Positions 45,166 to 53,734 of a DNA stretch of 64,000 bases are shown here, in pieces. The notes below the pieces were generated by a model that ran no database searches, was not told where the DNA came from, and worked only from the letters and a program-made list of their open reading frames with translations. The DNA is from an uncultured Pontibacter sp. GTDB taxonomy: Bacteria > Bacteroidota > Bacteroidia > Cytophagales > Hymenobacteraceae. Made by a program: the position numbers and the translations under genes. The first letter of the stretch is position 1. Each line of letters begins with the position of its first letter. The stretch covers positions 62,001 to 126,000 of the forward strand of contig NZ_CANLMZ010000008.1 in assembly GCF_947492645.1 (NCBI RefSeq). The letters run 5' to 3'.

Positions 45166-47232
45166 ATGAAAAGTAAGAAGAACTGGAAAAACCACCTTCG
45201 GATTTTACTTTTTGGAGCAGCCATGTTTACTGCCGCAGAGGCCTCTGCGCAGTATAGCCCAAACAATGGCACCAAAACCGCCTTTATCGATAAAGCCAAC
45301 ATGGACCTTTCGGTAAAACCAGGCGACGACTTTTATACTTACGCTGGCGGTGCCTGGATTAAAAGCAACCCAGTTCCGGCAAAAGAAACCCGTTGGGGCA
45401 GCTTTAACCTGCTGCGCGATTTTAACATCAAGGCTGTAAAGGACATTCTGAACGAGGCTGCCGCTGACAAAAATGCAGCAGTTGGTTCTGTAAACAAGCG
45501 CGTAGGTGATTTTTATGCCGCCGCCATGGACAGCGCTGCTATAGAGAAGCTGGGTTACAAGCCTATCAAAAAAGACCTGAAGCGTACCGGCAAGGTTAAA
45601 GACGTTAATGGTTTACTGAACGAGGTAACTTACCTGAGAACATCAGGCGCAGGTTCTCCGATGTTTGGTTTCTATGTGGGCCAGGATCGTAAGAACCCTA
45701 ACAACATGGTGCCCCAGCTTAGCCAGGGCGGTACTACCCTACCCGATCGTGATTACTACCTGAAAGATGATGCCCGCAGCAAAAAAATTCAGGACGCTTA
45801 CAAAACTTACATCAGTACCCTGTTCTCCTTAACAGGAGAATCGCAGGCGAAGGCTCAGGCAAACGCTGAAACCATCTTTAACCTGGAGAAGAAGCTTGCA
45901 GCTGCACAAATGGCTCGTGTAGAGATGCGCGATCCTTATAAAACGTACAACAAATTCTCAGTAGCAGATTTCAGCAAAACCACTCCGAACATGGACTGGA
46001 AAGCGCTGATGGCGAAGATGAAGGTAAACGGCCAGGACACCATTCTGGTAAACAACCCGAAATTCTTTGTTGAGCTGGACGGCATGCTGAAAAGTGTACC
46101 AGCTAAAGACTGGGCTACTTACCTGCAATGGAACGTGCTTAAATCTGCAGCGCCATACTTAAGCTCTGATTTCGTGAACGCTAACTTTGCTTACTCACAG
46201 GCTTTATCTGGGCAGAAAGTACAGACGCCGCGTTGGCAGCGTATGTCGCAGTTAACTGATGGTACTATCGGTGAATTGCTGGGCCAACTGTATGTGCAGA
46301 AGCACTTTAAGCCAGAGGCAAAGGCACGCATGAACGAGATGATCGCTAACCTGATCAAGGCTTACGAGATCCGCATCAACGGCCTGGACTGGATGAGTGC
46401 TGAGACGAAAGAGAAAGCGGTTGCTAAACTGCATGCTTTCCGTCCGAAAGTTGGGTATCCTGACAAATGGGAAACATATGACGGCTTAGATATTTCTCGT
46501 AAGTCTTTCTTTGCTAACGTGCGCAACTCTGGCGAGTGGGGCTACAATAAAATGGTGAACCAGCTAGGCAAGCCAGTAGACCGTGAGCGTTGGGGCATGA
46601 CACCTCCGACTGTAAACGCATACTACAGCCCTGTGATGAACGAGATCGTGTTCCCGGCAGGTATCCTGCAGTTCCCGTTCTTCGACCCGAATGCAGATGA
46701 CGCGGTAAACTACGGTGGTATTGGTGCGGTTATCGGCCACGAGATCTCTCACGGCTTCGACGACTCTGGCAGCCAGTACGACAAAGATGGTACCCTGCGC
46801 AACTGGTGGAAAGAAGAAGATCTTGCTAAATTTAAAGCAAAAGCGAAGTTGCTGAAAGAGCAGTACGATGCTTATACTGTACTGGACACAGTTCATGTAA
46901 ACGGTCAGCTTACCTTAGGTGAGAACATCGGTGACCTTGGTGGTTTGGCCGGCGCTTACGAAGCCTTTAAAATGACAAAGCAAGGCCAGTCTAACGAGAA
47001 GATCGATGGCTTTACGCCAGATCAGCGTTTCTTCCTCTCGTGGGCACAAGTATGGAGAGGTAATATTTTGCCAGAGGCAGCTGCCCAGCAAATCGTAACA
47101 GACTCGCACTCACCTGGACAGTTCAGAACCGTTGGACCATTGGTGAACATGGATGCCTGGTACAAGGCGTTTGATGTGAAGCCGGGAGATAAGCTGTACA
47201 AAGCTCCGGAAGACAGAATCAGAATCTGGTAA
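45166..47232 (+). CDS. M13 family zinc metallopeptidase (neprilysin/PepO type)
   Basis: The protein of about 688 residues has a signal peptide (RILLFGAAMFTAAEASAQ), an N-terminal domain (KPGDDFYTYAGGAWIKSNPV) and the catalytic motif GHEISHGFDDSG, followed by ENIGDLGG and the late CxxW-free end DRIRIW. It cleaves oligopeptides, probably in the periplasm. ATG 45148 would add six residues; ATG 45166 gives a normal signal peptide. It has its own terminator. Confidence 0.92.
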   Translation: MKSKKNWKNHLRILLFGAAMFTAAEASAQYSPNNGTKTAFIDKANMDLSVKPGDDFYTYAGGAWIKSNPVPAKETRWGSFNLLRDFNIKAVKDILNEAAADKNAAVGSVNKRVGDFYAAAMDSAAIEKLGYKPIKKDLKRTGKVKDVNGLLNEVTYLRTSGAGSPMFGFYVGQDRKNPNNMVPQLSQGGTTLPDRDYYLKDDARSKKIQDAYKTYISTLFSLTGESQAKAQANAETIFNLEKKLAAAQMARVEMRDPYKTYNKFSVADFSKTTPNMDWKALMAKMKVNGQDTILVNNPKFFVELDGMLKSVPAKDWATYLQWNVLKSAAPYLSSDFVNANFAYSQALSGQKVQTPRWQRMSQLTDGTIGELLGQLYVQKHFKPEAKARMNEMIANLIKAYEIRINGLDWMSAETKEKAVAKLHAFRPKVGYPDKWETYDGLDISRKSFFANVRNSGEWGYNKMVNQLGKPVDRERWGMTPPTVNAYYSPVMNEIVFPAGILQFPFFDPNADDAVNYGGIGAVIGHEISHGFDDSGSQYDKDGTLRNWWKEEDLAKFKAKAKLLKEQYDAYTVLDTVHVNGQLTLGENIGDLGGLAGAYEAFKMTKQGQSNEKIDGFTPDQRFFLSWAQVWRGNILPEAAAQQIVTDSHSPGQFRTVGPLVNMDAWYKAFDVKPGDKLYKAPEDRIRIW

Positions 47233-47259
47233 GTATAACCGGATAGAATTTATACTTTG

Positions 47260-47295
47260 AAAAGCCGCTCAGACAATAGTTTGAGCGGCTTTTTT
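47260..47295 (+). terminator. Terminator of the M13 peptidase gene
   Basis: AAAAGCCGCTCA pairs with TGAGCGGCTTTT, followed by further T, 28 bp after the stop. Confidence 0.85.
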
Positions 47296-47298
47296 ATG

Positions 47299-47386
47299 TT
47301 TGTCATTTCGAGCGCTAGTGAGAAATCTGGAGCATTTCATGACCCCGAAATATGTCAGATTTCTCACTAGCGTTCGAAATGACAAA
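47299..47386. repeat. Long inverted repeat, TGTCATTTCGA type
   Basis: TTTGTCATTTCGAGCGCTAG with TGAGAAATCTG is mirrored about 30 nt later by CAGATTTCTCACTAGCG, TTCGAAATGACAAA. The arms are about 31 bp with a few mismatches. A related element lies at 48572-48653. Confidence 0.85.
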
Positions 47387-47453
47387 GGCTAATCCTAAAA
47401 CCTTCTTTGATGATTATAGTTTTAAACACTTAACACTAAAACACAAAGTATAA

Positions 47454-48527
47454 ATGCCGAATCTATTTTCTCCCCTCACTATAAAAGCTATCACGCTTAA
47501 AAACAGAATCGCTGTTTCGCCAATGTGCCAGTACTCCAGCGAGGATGGCTTTGCTAACGATTGGCACCAGGTGCACCTTGGTAGCCGTGCAGTAGGCGGT
47601 GCTGCTCTAGTAATAGCAGAAGCAACAGCCGTATCACCTGAGGGAAGAATTACACCCGATGATATTGGTTTATGGAAAGATGAGCATATTCCGATGTGGC
47701 AGCGCATCAATGCCTTTATAGAGTCTCAGGGTGCGGTGCCCGGTGTGCAGTTGGCCCACGCAGGCAGAAAAGCCAGCCATAGCAGCCCATGGAAAGGTGG
47801 CAAGGTAGTGAAAGCAGAAGATGGAGGTTGGCAGACTGTTGCGCCAAGCGCTTTACCTTTTACAGAGGGAGAACCTGCACCGCTTGAGCTGGATAAGGAA
47901 GGCATACAAAAAGTGATCTCCGACTTTAAAGCTGCAGCAGCCAGATCCCTGGAAGCAGGTTTTAAAGTAGTGGAGATACATGCGGCACACGGCTACCTGT
48001 TACACGAGTTCTACTCTCCGCTCAGCAACAAGCGCACCGATGCGTACGGCGGTTCGTTCGAGAACCGCATCCGCCTGCTGCTGGAGGTTACCGCAAGTAT
48101 AAAAGAAGTATGGCCAGCTGAATACCCGCTTATCGTACGCATATCCGCCACCGACTGGACCGAAGGCGGCTGGACCGGGGAAGACTCTGTAGCCTTAGCG
48201 AAAGTGCTGCAACAACATGGTGTAGATCTGATCGACTGCTCTACAGGCGGTAACGTACCAGCTGCTAACATTCCGGTGGGGCCATTATACCAGGTGGAGT
48301 TTGCTGAAAGTATAAAAAAAGAAACTGGCATGATGACGGGTGCCGTGGGCATGATCACTACCGCTCAGGAAGCTGAGTCAATCATCACCTCTGGCCAGGC
48401 AGACCTGGTGCTGTTGGCAAGAGAACTGCTCCGCGACCCGTACTTCCCGATGCATGCAGCCTTAGAACTCGGCCACGACCACACCTGGCCACCGCAATAC
48501 GATAGGGCAAAACCACGCAAAGTATAA
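47454..48527 (+). CDS. NADH:flavin oxidoreductase, old yellow enzyme (YqjM/NamA class)
   Basis: The 357-residue TIM-barrel flavoprotein starts with the OYE pattern NRIAVSPMCQYSSEDG, with the YqjM-type Cys. It has QLAHAGRKAS and the HAAHGYLLHEFYSPL motif, then the FMN phosphate-binding GAVGMIT. It reduces activated C=C bonds with NAD(P)H. Length and motif order fit the bacterial thermophilic-like class. It stands alone between two TGTCATTTCGA-type repeats. Confidence 0.92.
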   Translation: MPNLFSPLTIKAITLKNRIAVSPMCQYSSEDGFANDWHQVHLGSRAVGGAALVIAEATAVSPEGRITPDDIGLWKDEHIPMWQRINAFIESQGAVPGVQLAHAGRKASHSSPWKGGKVVKAEDGGWQTVAPSALPFTEGEPAPLELDKEGIQKVISDFKAAAARSLEAGFKVVEIHAAHGYLLHEFYSPLSNKRTDAYGGSFENRIRLLLEVTASIKEVWPAEYPLIVRISATDWTEGGWTGEDSVALAKVLQQHGVDLIDCSTGGNVPAANIPVGPLYQVEFAESIKKETGMMTGAVGMITTAQEAESIITSGQADLVLLARELLRDPYFPMHAALELGHDHTWPPQYDRAKPRKV

Positions 48528-48571
48528 GTATACTTTGCGTGGCTTTAGTGCAAAGGCAAATTAAACTGAGT

Positions 48572-48653
48572 CTGTCATTTTAATGCAATGAAAAATCGGA
48601 AAACTTTACAGTTCCGCAATATTCCAGATATCTCATTGCATTCGAAATGACAG
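48572..48653. repeat. Inverted repeat, TGTCATTT type, second copy
   Basis: CTGTCATTTTAATGCAATGA and TCATTGCATTCGAAATGACAG form arms of about 21 bp with a few mismatches. The ends match those of 47299-47386, but the inner arms differ. Confidence 0.8.
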
Positions 48654-48969
48654 GATCGGATCAACTAAAGTATGATAATCTTGTTGGGGTATGCTAAACC
48701 AAGCTAGTGTAAACCAACCTCATCGGGCAACCTAAGCAGCAAGTATAAACCTGGCTTAAAGATGACGAAGCAGCGTATTTATACTTTAGATGTTAAATAA
48801 ATACAAACAACACCGGCTCATAAGTATAACTTGTAGAACAACTGTGCACACTACTTGGTAAAACTCATAAAATTGATGTAGTTTAGTGTTGCGGCTTTTA
48901 GTTTGTATGAAAATGATTTCTGCAGATTGCCGCATAAAGAAAACTTTTATCTAACGCTACAACACCTGC
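48654..48969. other. Intergenic stretch without recognised gene
   Basis: This is AT-rich with several AAGTATA strings and a TTGATGTAGTTTAG stretch that may be part of the DUF819 promoter. No gene is seen. Confidence 0.4.
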
Positions 48970-50229
48970 ATGGAGCAAGTCTCTTCGCCAGCACCACTTA
49001 TCACCAACGATGCCGTTGTTCTCGGAATTTTGGTTATCATACTGGCATTCGTCTTTAAATCATCATCTAGCGATCACCCTCTTTTCAAGAAGTTTTACTC
49101 TGTGGTGCCCTCGGTGCTGCTTTGTTACCTGATACCAAGTTTGCTAAACTCCTTTGGCATTATTTCAGGAGAACAGTCAGGCCTTTATCACATGGCCTCG
49201 CGTTACTTGCTGCCAGCCAGTTTGGTGTTGTTTACCCTGAGCCTCGATTTAAAAGAGATTTGGAAACTTCGACATAAGGCCGGTCTGATGTTTATAGCAG
49301 GTACAGTCAGTATTATGTTTGGTGGGCCAATAGCTATACTTATCGTTTCTTCTTTTGCCCCGGATATTGTGGATGGCGAAGGATCAATGGCTGTGTGGCG
49401 CGGACTTTCGACCATTGCCGGTAGCTGGATTGGTGGCGGTGCAAACCAGTTGGCTATGTATGAGGTATTTAAACCTGACCCGAACCTGTTCTCTGCCGTA
49501 ATAGCTGTAGACGTAATTGTGGCTAACGTATGGATGGCGGTGCTGCTTTACGGCGCAGGCTTCAGCGAGCGCATCGACAGATTCTTTAAAGCTGACAGCA
49601 GCGCTGTAAATGATCTGAAAGATAAAATTGAAAAGCACAGGCTCAGCATTATGAAGATACCTAACCTTCCTGACACAGCCATGATTGTGGGTGTTGGATT
49701 AGGCATTACCGGTGTTGCACATTTTTTCGCCGACATTATTGCGCCCTGGATAGAAACGAATGCACCTTACCTGGATAAGTTTAGCCTTACCTCCGGCTTC
49801 TTCTGGATTGTAGTAATTGCCACTACGCTTGGTGTAATACTTTCTTTCACAAAAGCCCGCAACCTGGAAGGTGTTGGAGCTACCCGCATTGGCAGTCTTT
49901 TTCTGTACATACTGGTGGCCACTATCGGTATGCAAATGGACATTACAGCCATTGTAAGCCAGCCAGGTTTGTTCCTGGTAGGCATCATCTGGATAATAGT
50001 GCACATGCTGCTGCTGCTGCTGGTTGGTAAACTTGTAAAGGCTCCGTTTTTCTTTTTGGCTGTTGGTAGCCAGGCAAATGTGGGCGGAGCTGCTTCGGCA
50101 CCTATTGTGGCCGCTGCCTTCCATCCGGCGCTGGCACCGGTTGGGGTGTTATTGTCCATTTTAGGATATGCTGTGGGTACTTATGGTGCTTACTTAGCTG
50201 GCCTGATGATGCAAATGGTTGCTCCTTGA
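48970..50229 (+). CDS. DUF819 family membrane protein
   Basis: The 419-residue protein has about ten helices and the DUF819 (YjcL-like) pattern: an early TNDAVVLGILVI, GSWIGGGANQLAM near 155, and FFLAVGSQANVGGAASAPI near 360-380. The fold resembles two-repeat carboxylate or anion transporters. The substrate is unknown. Monocistronic in appearance. Confidence 0.88.
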   Translation: MEQVSSPAPLITNDAVVLGILVIILAFVFKSSSSDHPLFKKFYSVVPSVLLCYLIPSLLNSFGIISGEQSGLYHMASRYLLPASLVLFTLSLDLKEIWKLRHKAGLMFIAGTVSIMFGGPIAILIVSSFAPDIVDGEGSMAVWRGLSTIAGSWIGGGANQLAMYEVFKPDPNLFSAVIAVDVIVANVWMAVLLYGAGFSERIDRFFKADSSAVNDLKDKIEKHRLSIMKIPNLPDTAMIVGVGLGITGVAHFFADIIAPWIETNAPYLDKFSLTSGFFWIVVIATTLGVILSFTKARNLEGVGATRIGSLFLYILVATIGMQMDITAIVSQPGLFLVGIIWIIVHMLLLLLVGKLVKAPFFFLAVGSQANVGGAASAPIVAAAFHPALAPVGVLLSILGYAVGTYGAYLAGLMMQMVAP

Positions 50230-50299
50230 TAGAATTAAATTTTACTTATTTTAGTTATACATAAATACTTCGGGTAATTAACCTAAACCTTGATTCACT

Positions 50300-51514
50300 A
50301 TGAAACGCATTGCTCCTATACTATTACTTGGATCTTTATTAGCCTGCACTTCTAGCAAAACCACGATGGAAACAGCTTCTACTACTTCTAGTGCTGCTAC
50401 CTCTCCGCTTGCTACCTCTCCGCTTGCTACACACGTAGAGGAGGTTAGAAAGCAATTTGCTCCGGATAAGCGCACCGTACTTTTTGATGTTACTGCAAAA
50501 GAAAACGGTGTACTGGCTGGCGAGACCATTGTACCAGAAGCAAAAGCGGCTTTATTAAACAAATTAAAAGCTGCCAACTTACCTTATACTGATAGCATTC
50601 AGGTGCTGCCAGAGGCAGAGCTGGAGGGTAAACACTATGCCGTTGTAACGCTATCAGTAGCAAACATACGTTCGCAGCCAAAGCACCCAGCAGAGCTGGC
50701 AACGCAGGCTACTATGGGCACACCGCTTAAAGTATGGAAAAAGCAGAGCGGCTGGTACCTAGTGCAAACCCCTGACCACTACCTGGCATGGGTTGACGGT
50801 GCCGGTGTAAAGCTAATGACCAAAGCCGAAATGGATGCATGGCAGCAAGGCGAAAAACTTATTTACACTAAACCATACGGCTTCGCACTTGCCAGCACAG
50901 ACAAACAGGGTGCTACAGTATCTGACTTGGTTTATGGCGATGTGATGGTGCTCAAGAATAAATCCAAAGACTTTTTTGAGGTAAACTTCCCTGACGGACG
51001 CACAGGTTTTATTCCATCTTCGGAGGCTATACTTTACAAAGATTGGATTGCAAGCCGCCAGCCAACAGAAAATAACCTGGTACAAACAAGCAAGCAACTA
51101 ATGGGCCTGCCATACCTTTGGGGTGGTACTTCGTTTAAAGGTGTAGACTGCAGCGGCTTTACAAAAACGGTGTACTTTATGAATGGTATTGTTTTGCCGC
51201 GCGATGCCTCACAGCAGATTGAAGTAGGTGAATTGGTGGATACTGATAAGAACTGGGACAACCTTAAACCTGGCGACCTGCTGTTCTTTGGAGTGCCTGC
51301 AAAAGACGGTAAATCTGAGCGTGTAGTACATGTGGGCATGTGGATTGGCGGCGACAAGGAGTTTATACACTCAGCTGGCCGTGTACGTGTAAGTAGCATG
51401 AACCCTGGTGCTGCCAACTACGATGAGTTTGAGAACAACCGCTACCTGAGAACAAAACGCCCTACTCCTGGTCCAAATTTGCTGGATCTGCGAGCCAGTT
51501 CAATTTACGAATAG
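50300..51514 (+). CDS. NlpC/P60 (C40) peptidase lipoprotein with SH3-like domains
   Basis: The 404-residue protein has a lipobox signal (ILLLGSLLACTSSK), so it is a predicted lipoprotein. A short internal duplication (ATSPLATSPLATH) is followed by SH3-like domains at about 115-180 and 190-250. The C40 catalytic domain has Cys near 283 in GVDCSGFTK and His in VVHVGMWIGG. It cleaves gamma-D-Glu-diamino acid bonds in murein peptides. The next three genes, on the other strand, also concern murein peptides. Confidence 0.92.
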   Translation: MKRIAPILLLGSLLACTSSKTTMETASTTSSAATSPLATSPLATHVEEVRKQFAPDKRTVLFDVTAKENGVLAGETIVPEAKAALLNKLKAANLPYTDSIQVLPEAELEGKHYAVVTLSVANIRSQPKHPAELATQATMGTPLKVWKKQSGWYLVQTPDHYLAWVDGAGVKLMTKAEMDAWQQGEKLIYTKPYGFALASTDKQGATVSDLVYGDVMVLKNKSKDFFEVNFPDGRTGFIPSSEAILYKDWIASRQPTENNLVQTSKQLMGLPYLWGGTSFKGVDCSGFTKTVYFMNGIVLPRDASQQIEVGELVDTDKNWDNLKPGDLLFFGVPAKDGKSERVVHVGMWIGGDKEFIHSAGRVRVSSMNPGAANYDEFENNRYLRTKRPTPGPNLLDLRASSIYE

Positions 51515-51522
51515 AAAAAAGG

Positions 51523-51587
51523 TATAAGTAAAAAAAGAGAAGTCCCCGGTTGGTAAGCAACCGGGGACTTCTCTTTTTTTACTTATA
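51523..51587. terminator. Bidirectional terminator with 30-bp perfect stem
   Basis: The arms 51523-51552 and 51558-51587 are perfectly complementary with a 5-nt loop. A GC core (CCCCGG) is flanked by A7 and T7 runs and by TATAAGTA/TACTTATA. It separates convergent genes, and its right arm overlaps the last codons of the next gene. Confidence 0.9.
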
Positions 51588-52653
51588 CTCGCTTTATCAT
51601 CTTCTCTCCTACTCTAAACTTCTCAATCTTCTCCGCCAGAAAAGAGATATCCCCAGAAGTATGAAGGCTGTTAATTACCACACGCGTAACAGGCGCACTC
51701 TCAGGATCAGGATAAGGGAAGCAGGAAATTATGGCATCTTCTTCTAAAGCAAAGTATAAATTGTGCTCCTTTGTGTAGAAAACAGGATAATCATCGAAAT
51801 AATTGAAAAGCCCGGTATGCCTTACCAGCTGCTGAAACTGCTGCACATTGCGCTTTAATTGCTGCCTGGAAGTAGCAAAAATATTTTGGGCGTGTATAAA
51901 AGCATATAAATAAGCAGGCGGTGCCGGCGAGCCACCTATAAAGTATGGCGATTTACGCAGCAGCGCAATTATACGTGCTGGTCCCATTACCACACCTCCG
52001 GCTATGCCCAGGGCTTTCCCCATAGATCCTACCACAATCAGCGCTACATTCGGCTTTACCAGTTGCTTTAAAGTTGGGTAAATACCGGCTCCCTCATTAA
52101 TTAAACCAAAACCATGCGAGTCATCTACAATAAGCGTGATGCTGCGGTTAACGGGCAATTGAGCAACCCAACTGAAATCATACTTCCTGGCTTTAAGCGG
52201 ATCAACGGAGTTCATCAATAAAACTACTTCACCGCTGCAGGCATTTATACTTTCTGCTAAGCTTTCAACCCAAAGGTCAAAATCAACATGGTTGGCATCC
52301 GCAGCAGATTGCCAGATGGCGGGGTGTGCGTCGGGGGCATAAATAAACGCCTGGCCTTTGGAAATGGTACGGATAAGCGCCTGCCCAGCCAGGTAACCCG
52401 ACGAGAAAGTAAGGGCCGCTTCGGCTCCTGCCAAAGCAGCCAATAGTTCTTCAGCCTCGTCGTACACAGCCAGTTTCAGGTTAGAGTTTCTGGAGCTGGA
52501 ATAGGTAGTGCCGTAGCGTTTTGCACCCTCTTGTATAATTGCCTCCAGTTGGCTGTTTTTGCACATGCCCAGGTAAGAGGTACCGCTAAAGTATAGCAGT
52601 TCTTTTCCGTCTGCCACAACGGTTCTTCCGGTTAGTGCCTCTACAACAGCCAT
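51583..52653 (-). CDS. PLP-dependent aminotransferase-fold protein (AONS/KBL-like)
   Basis: The 356-residue class I/II fold PLP protein has an early YLGM, the AONS-type TTYSSSRNSN, the cofactor Asp in VDDSHGFG, and the Schiff-base Lys in VGSMGKALG. It resembles alpha-oxoamine synthases such as BioF and KBL, but no biotin or threonine genes are nearby. It lies 12 bp after the dipeptide epimerase, so it may act on products of murein-peptide breakdown (inference). Confidence 0.85.
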   Translation of the reverse strand: MAVVEALTGRTVVADGKELLYFSGTSYLGMCKNSQLEAIIQEGAKRYGTTYSSSRNSNLKLAVYDEAEELLAALAGAEAALTFSSGYLAGQALIRTISKGQAFIYAPDAHPAIWQSAADANHVDFDLWVESLAESINACSGEVVLLMNSVDPLKARKYDFSWVAQLPVNRSITLIVDDSHGFGLINEGAGIYPTLKQLVKPNVALIVVGSMGKALGIAGGVVMGPARIIALLRKSPYFIGGSPAPPAYLYAFIHAQNIFATSRQQLKRNVQQFQQLVRHTGLFNYFDDYPVFYTKEHNLYFALEEDAIISCFPYPDPESAPVTRVVINSLHTSGDISFLAEKIEKFRVGEKMIKRV

Positions 52654-52665
52654 TGCTTATACTTT

Positions 52666-53694
52666 TTAAGCCTCTATTAACTGAGGAAGCAGCTGTGCAC
52701 CGGTCCCGTTCTCTTGTGGGTAAATTAAGCCTGTTTCTTTAACTACAACACCTGTTGCAATGTCCTCTTTCAGCAGCAAGGCGCCATCCATATCTACATA
52801 ATCAAGCATTGGTGCCAGGTGGCCAATTGCCGAGATCCCCACAGATGACTCAGTCATGCAACCGATCATCACTTTCAGACCCAGTTCACGCGCTTTGTTT
52901 ATCATACGAATTGCAGGCGTTACACCACCGCACTTCGTTAGTTTTATGTTTACCCCATGAAACAGGTTATGGCACTTGGCAACATCAGCTTCTACAATGC
53001 AGCTTTCATCGGCTATCAAAGGCAGCACCGAGTGCTTGTACACTTCCTTCATGCCTTCCAGGTTATCGGCTTTCATGGGTTGCTCTATAAACTCTACACC
53101 AAGCTTCTGCAGCTCCACAGCGTTGTTTATAGTCTCATCTACGCCCCAGGCACAGTTGGCATCTACCCTGAACACAGCATCGGTATGCTTACGCAGTTCG
53201 CGCACAATCTCAATGTCCTCTTTGGTGCCAAGTTTAATTTTGTAGATCGGCCACGGCTGTTCTTTCAGCTTCTGCACCATCTTTTCAATAGAATCGATGC
53301 CGATAGTATAATTGGAGATTGGTGCATCTTTTGGGTTTAAATCCCATAACTGGTATAGCGGCTTGCCTAACTTCTTAGCATACAGATCATTTGTAGCCAT
53401 GTCTAAAGCGCATTGTGTAAAGGAGCTATGCTGTAGCGCTGGCCGCACCTGTTCCCAGAAAGCCGCAGGGTCTGTTATATCAGTTGCCTCGATCTGCTCG
53501 CGGATATTTTCCAGGTTCTGCGTCATGGCCTCTATGGTCTGGCCATAGTATGGGTTGCTGGTAGCCTCGCCGTAGCCCTTGTACTCGCCATCCTGAAGCT
53601 CAACAATCAGCGTGTCCTGCACGTCGCGGGAGTCATATGAAATGGTGAAAGTATGCCGCAAAGGCAGGGCAAAAGATCGGATCGTTAACTTCAT
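52666..53694 (-). CDS. Dipeptide epimerase (L-Ala-D/L-Glu epimerase type)
   Basis: The 342-residue enolase-superfamily protein has the catalytic KxK in YKIKLG near residue 155, metal ligands in VDANCAW, EQPM and ADES, and a late Lys in KLTKCGG. These fit muconate-cycloisomerase subgroup dipeptide epimerases that convert L-Ala-D-Glu from murein into L-Ala-L-Glu. It is co-transcribed with the PLP protein. Confidence 0.9.
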   Translation of the reverse strand: MKLTIRSFALPLRHTFTISYDSRDVQDTLIVELQDGEYKGYGEATSNPYYGQTIEAMTQNLENIREQIEATDITDPAAFWEQVRPALQHSSFTQCALDMATNDLYAKKLGKPLYQLWDLNPKDAPISNYTIGIDSIEKMVQKLKEQPWPIYKIKLGTKEDIEIVRELRKHTDAVFRVDANCAWGVDETINNAVELQKLGVEFIEQPMKADNLEGMKEVYKHSVLPLIADESCIVEADVAKCHNLFHGVNIKLTKCGGVTPAIRMINKARELGLKVMIGCMTESSVGISAIGHLAPMLDYVDMDGALLLKEDIATGVVVKETGLIYPQENGTGAQLLPQLIEA

Positions 53695-53734
53695 AGTATG
53701 GTATGTTTAGGTGATTCTGATTTGTGATAAGTTT

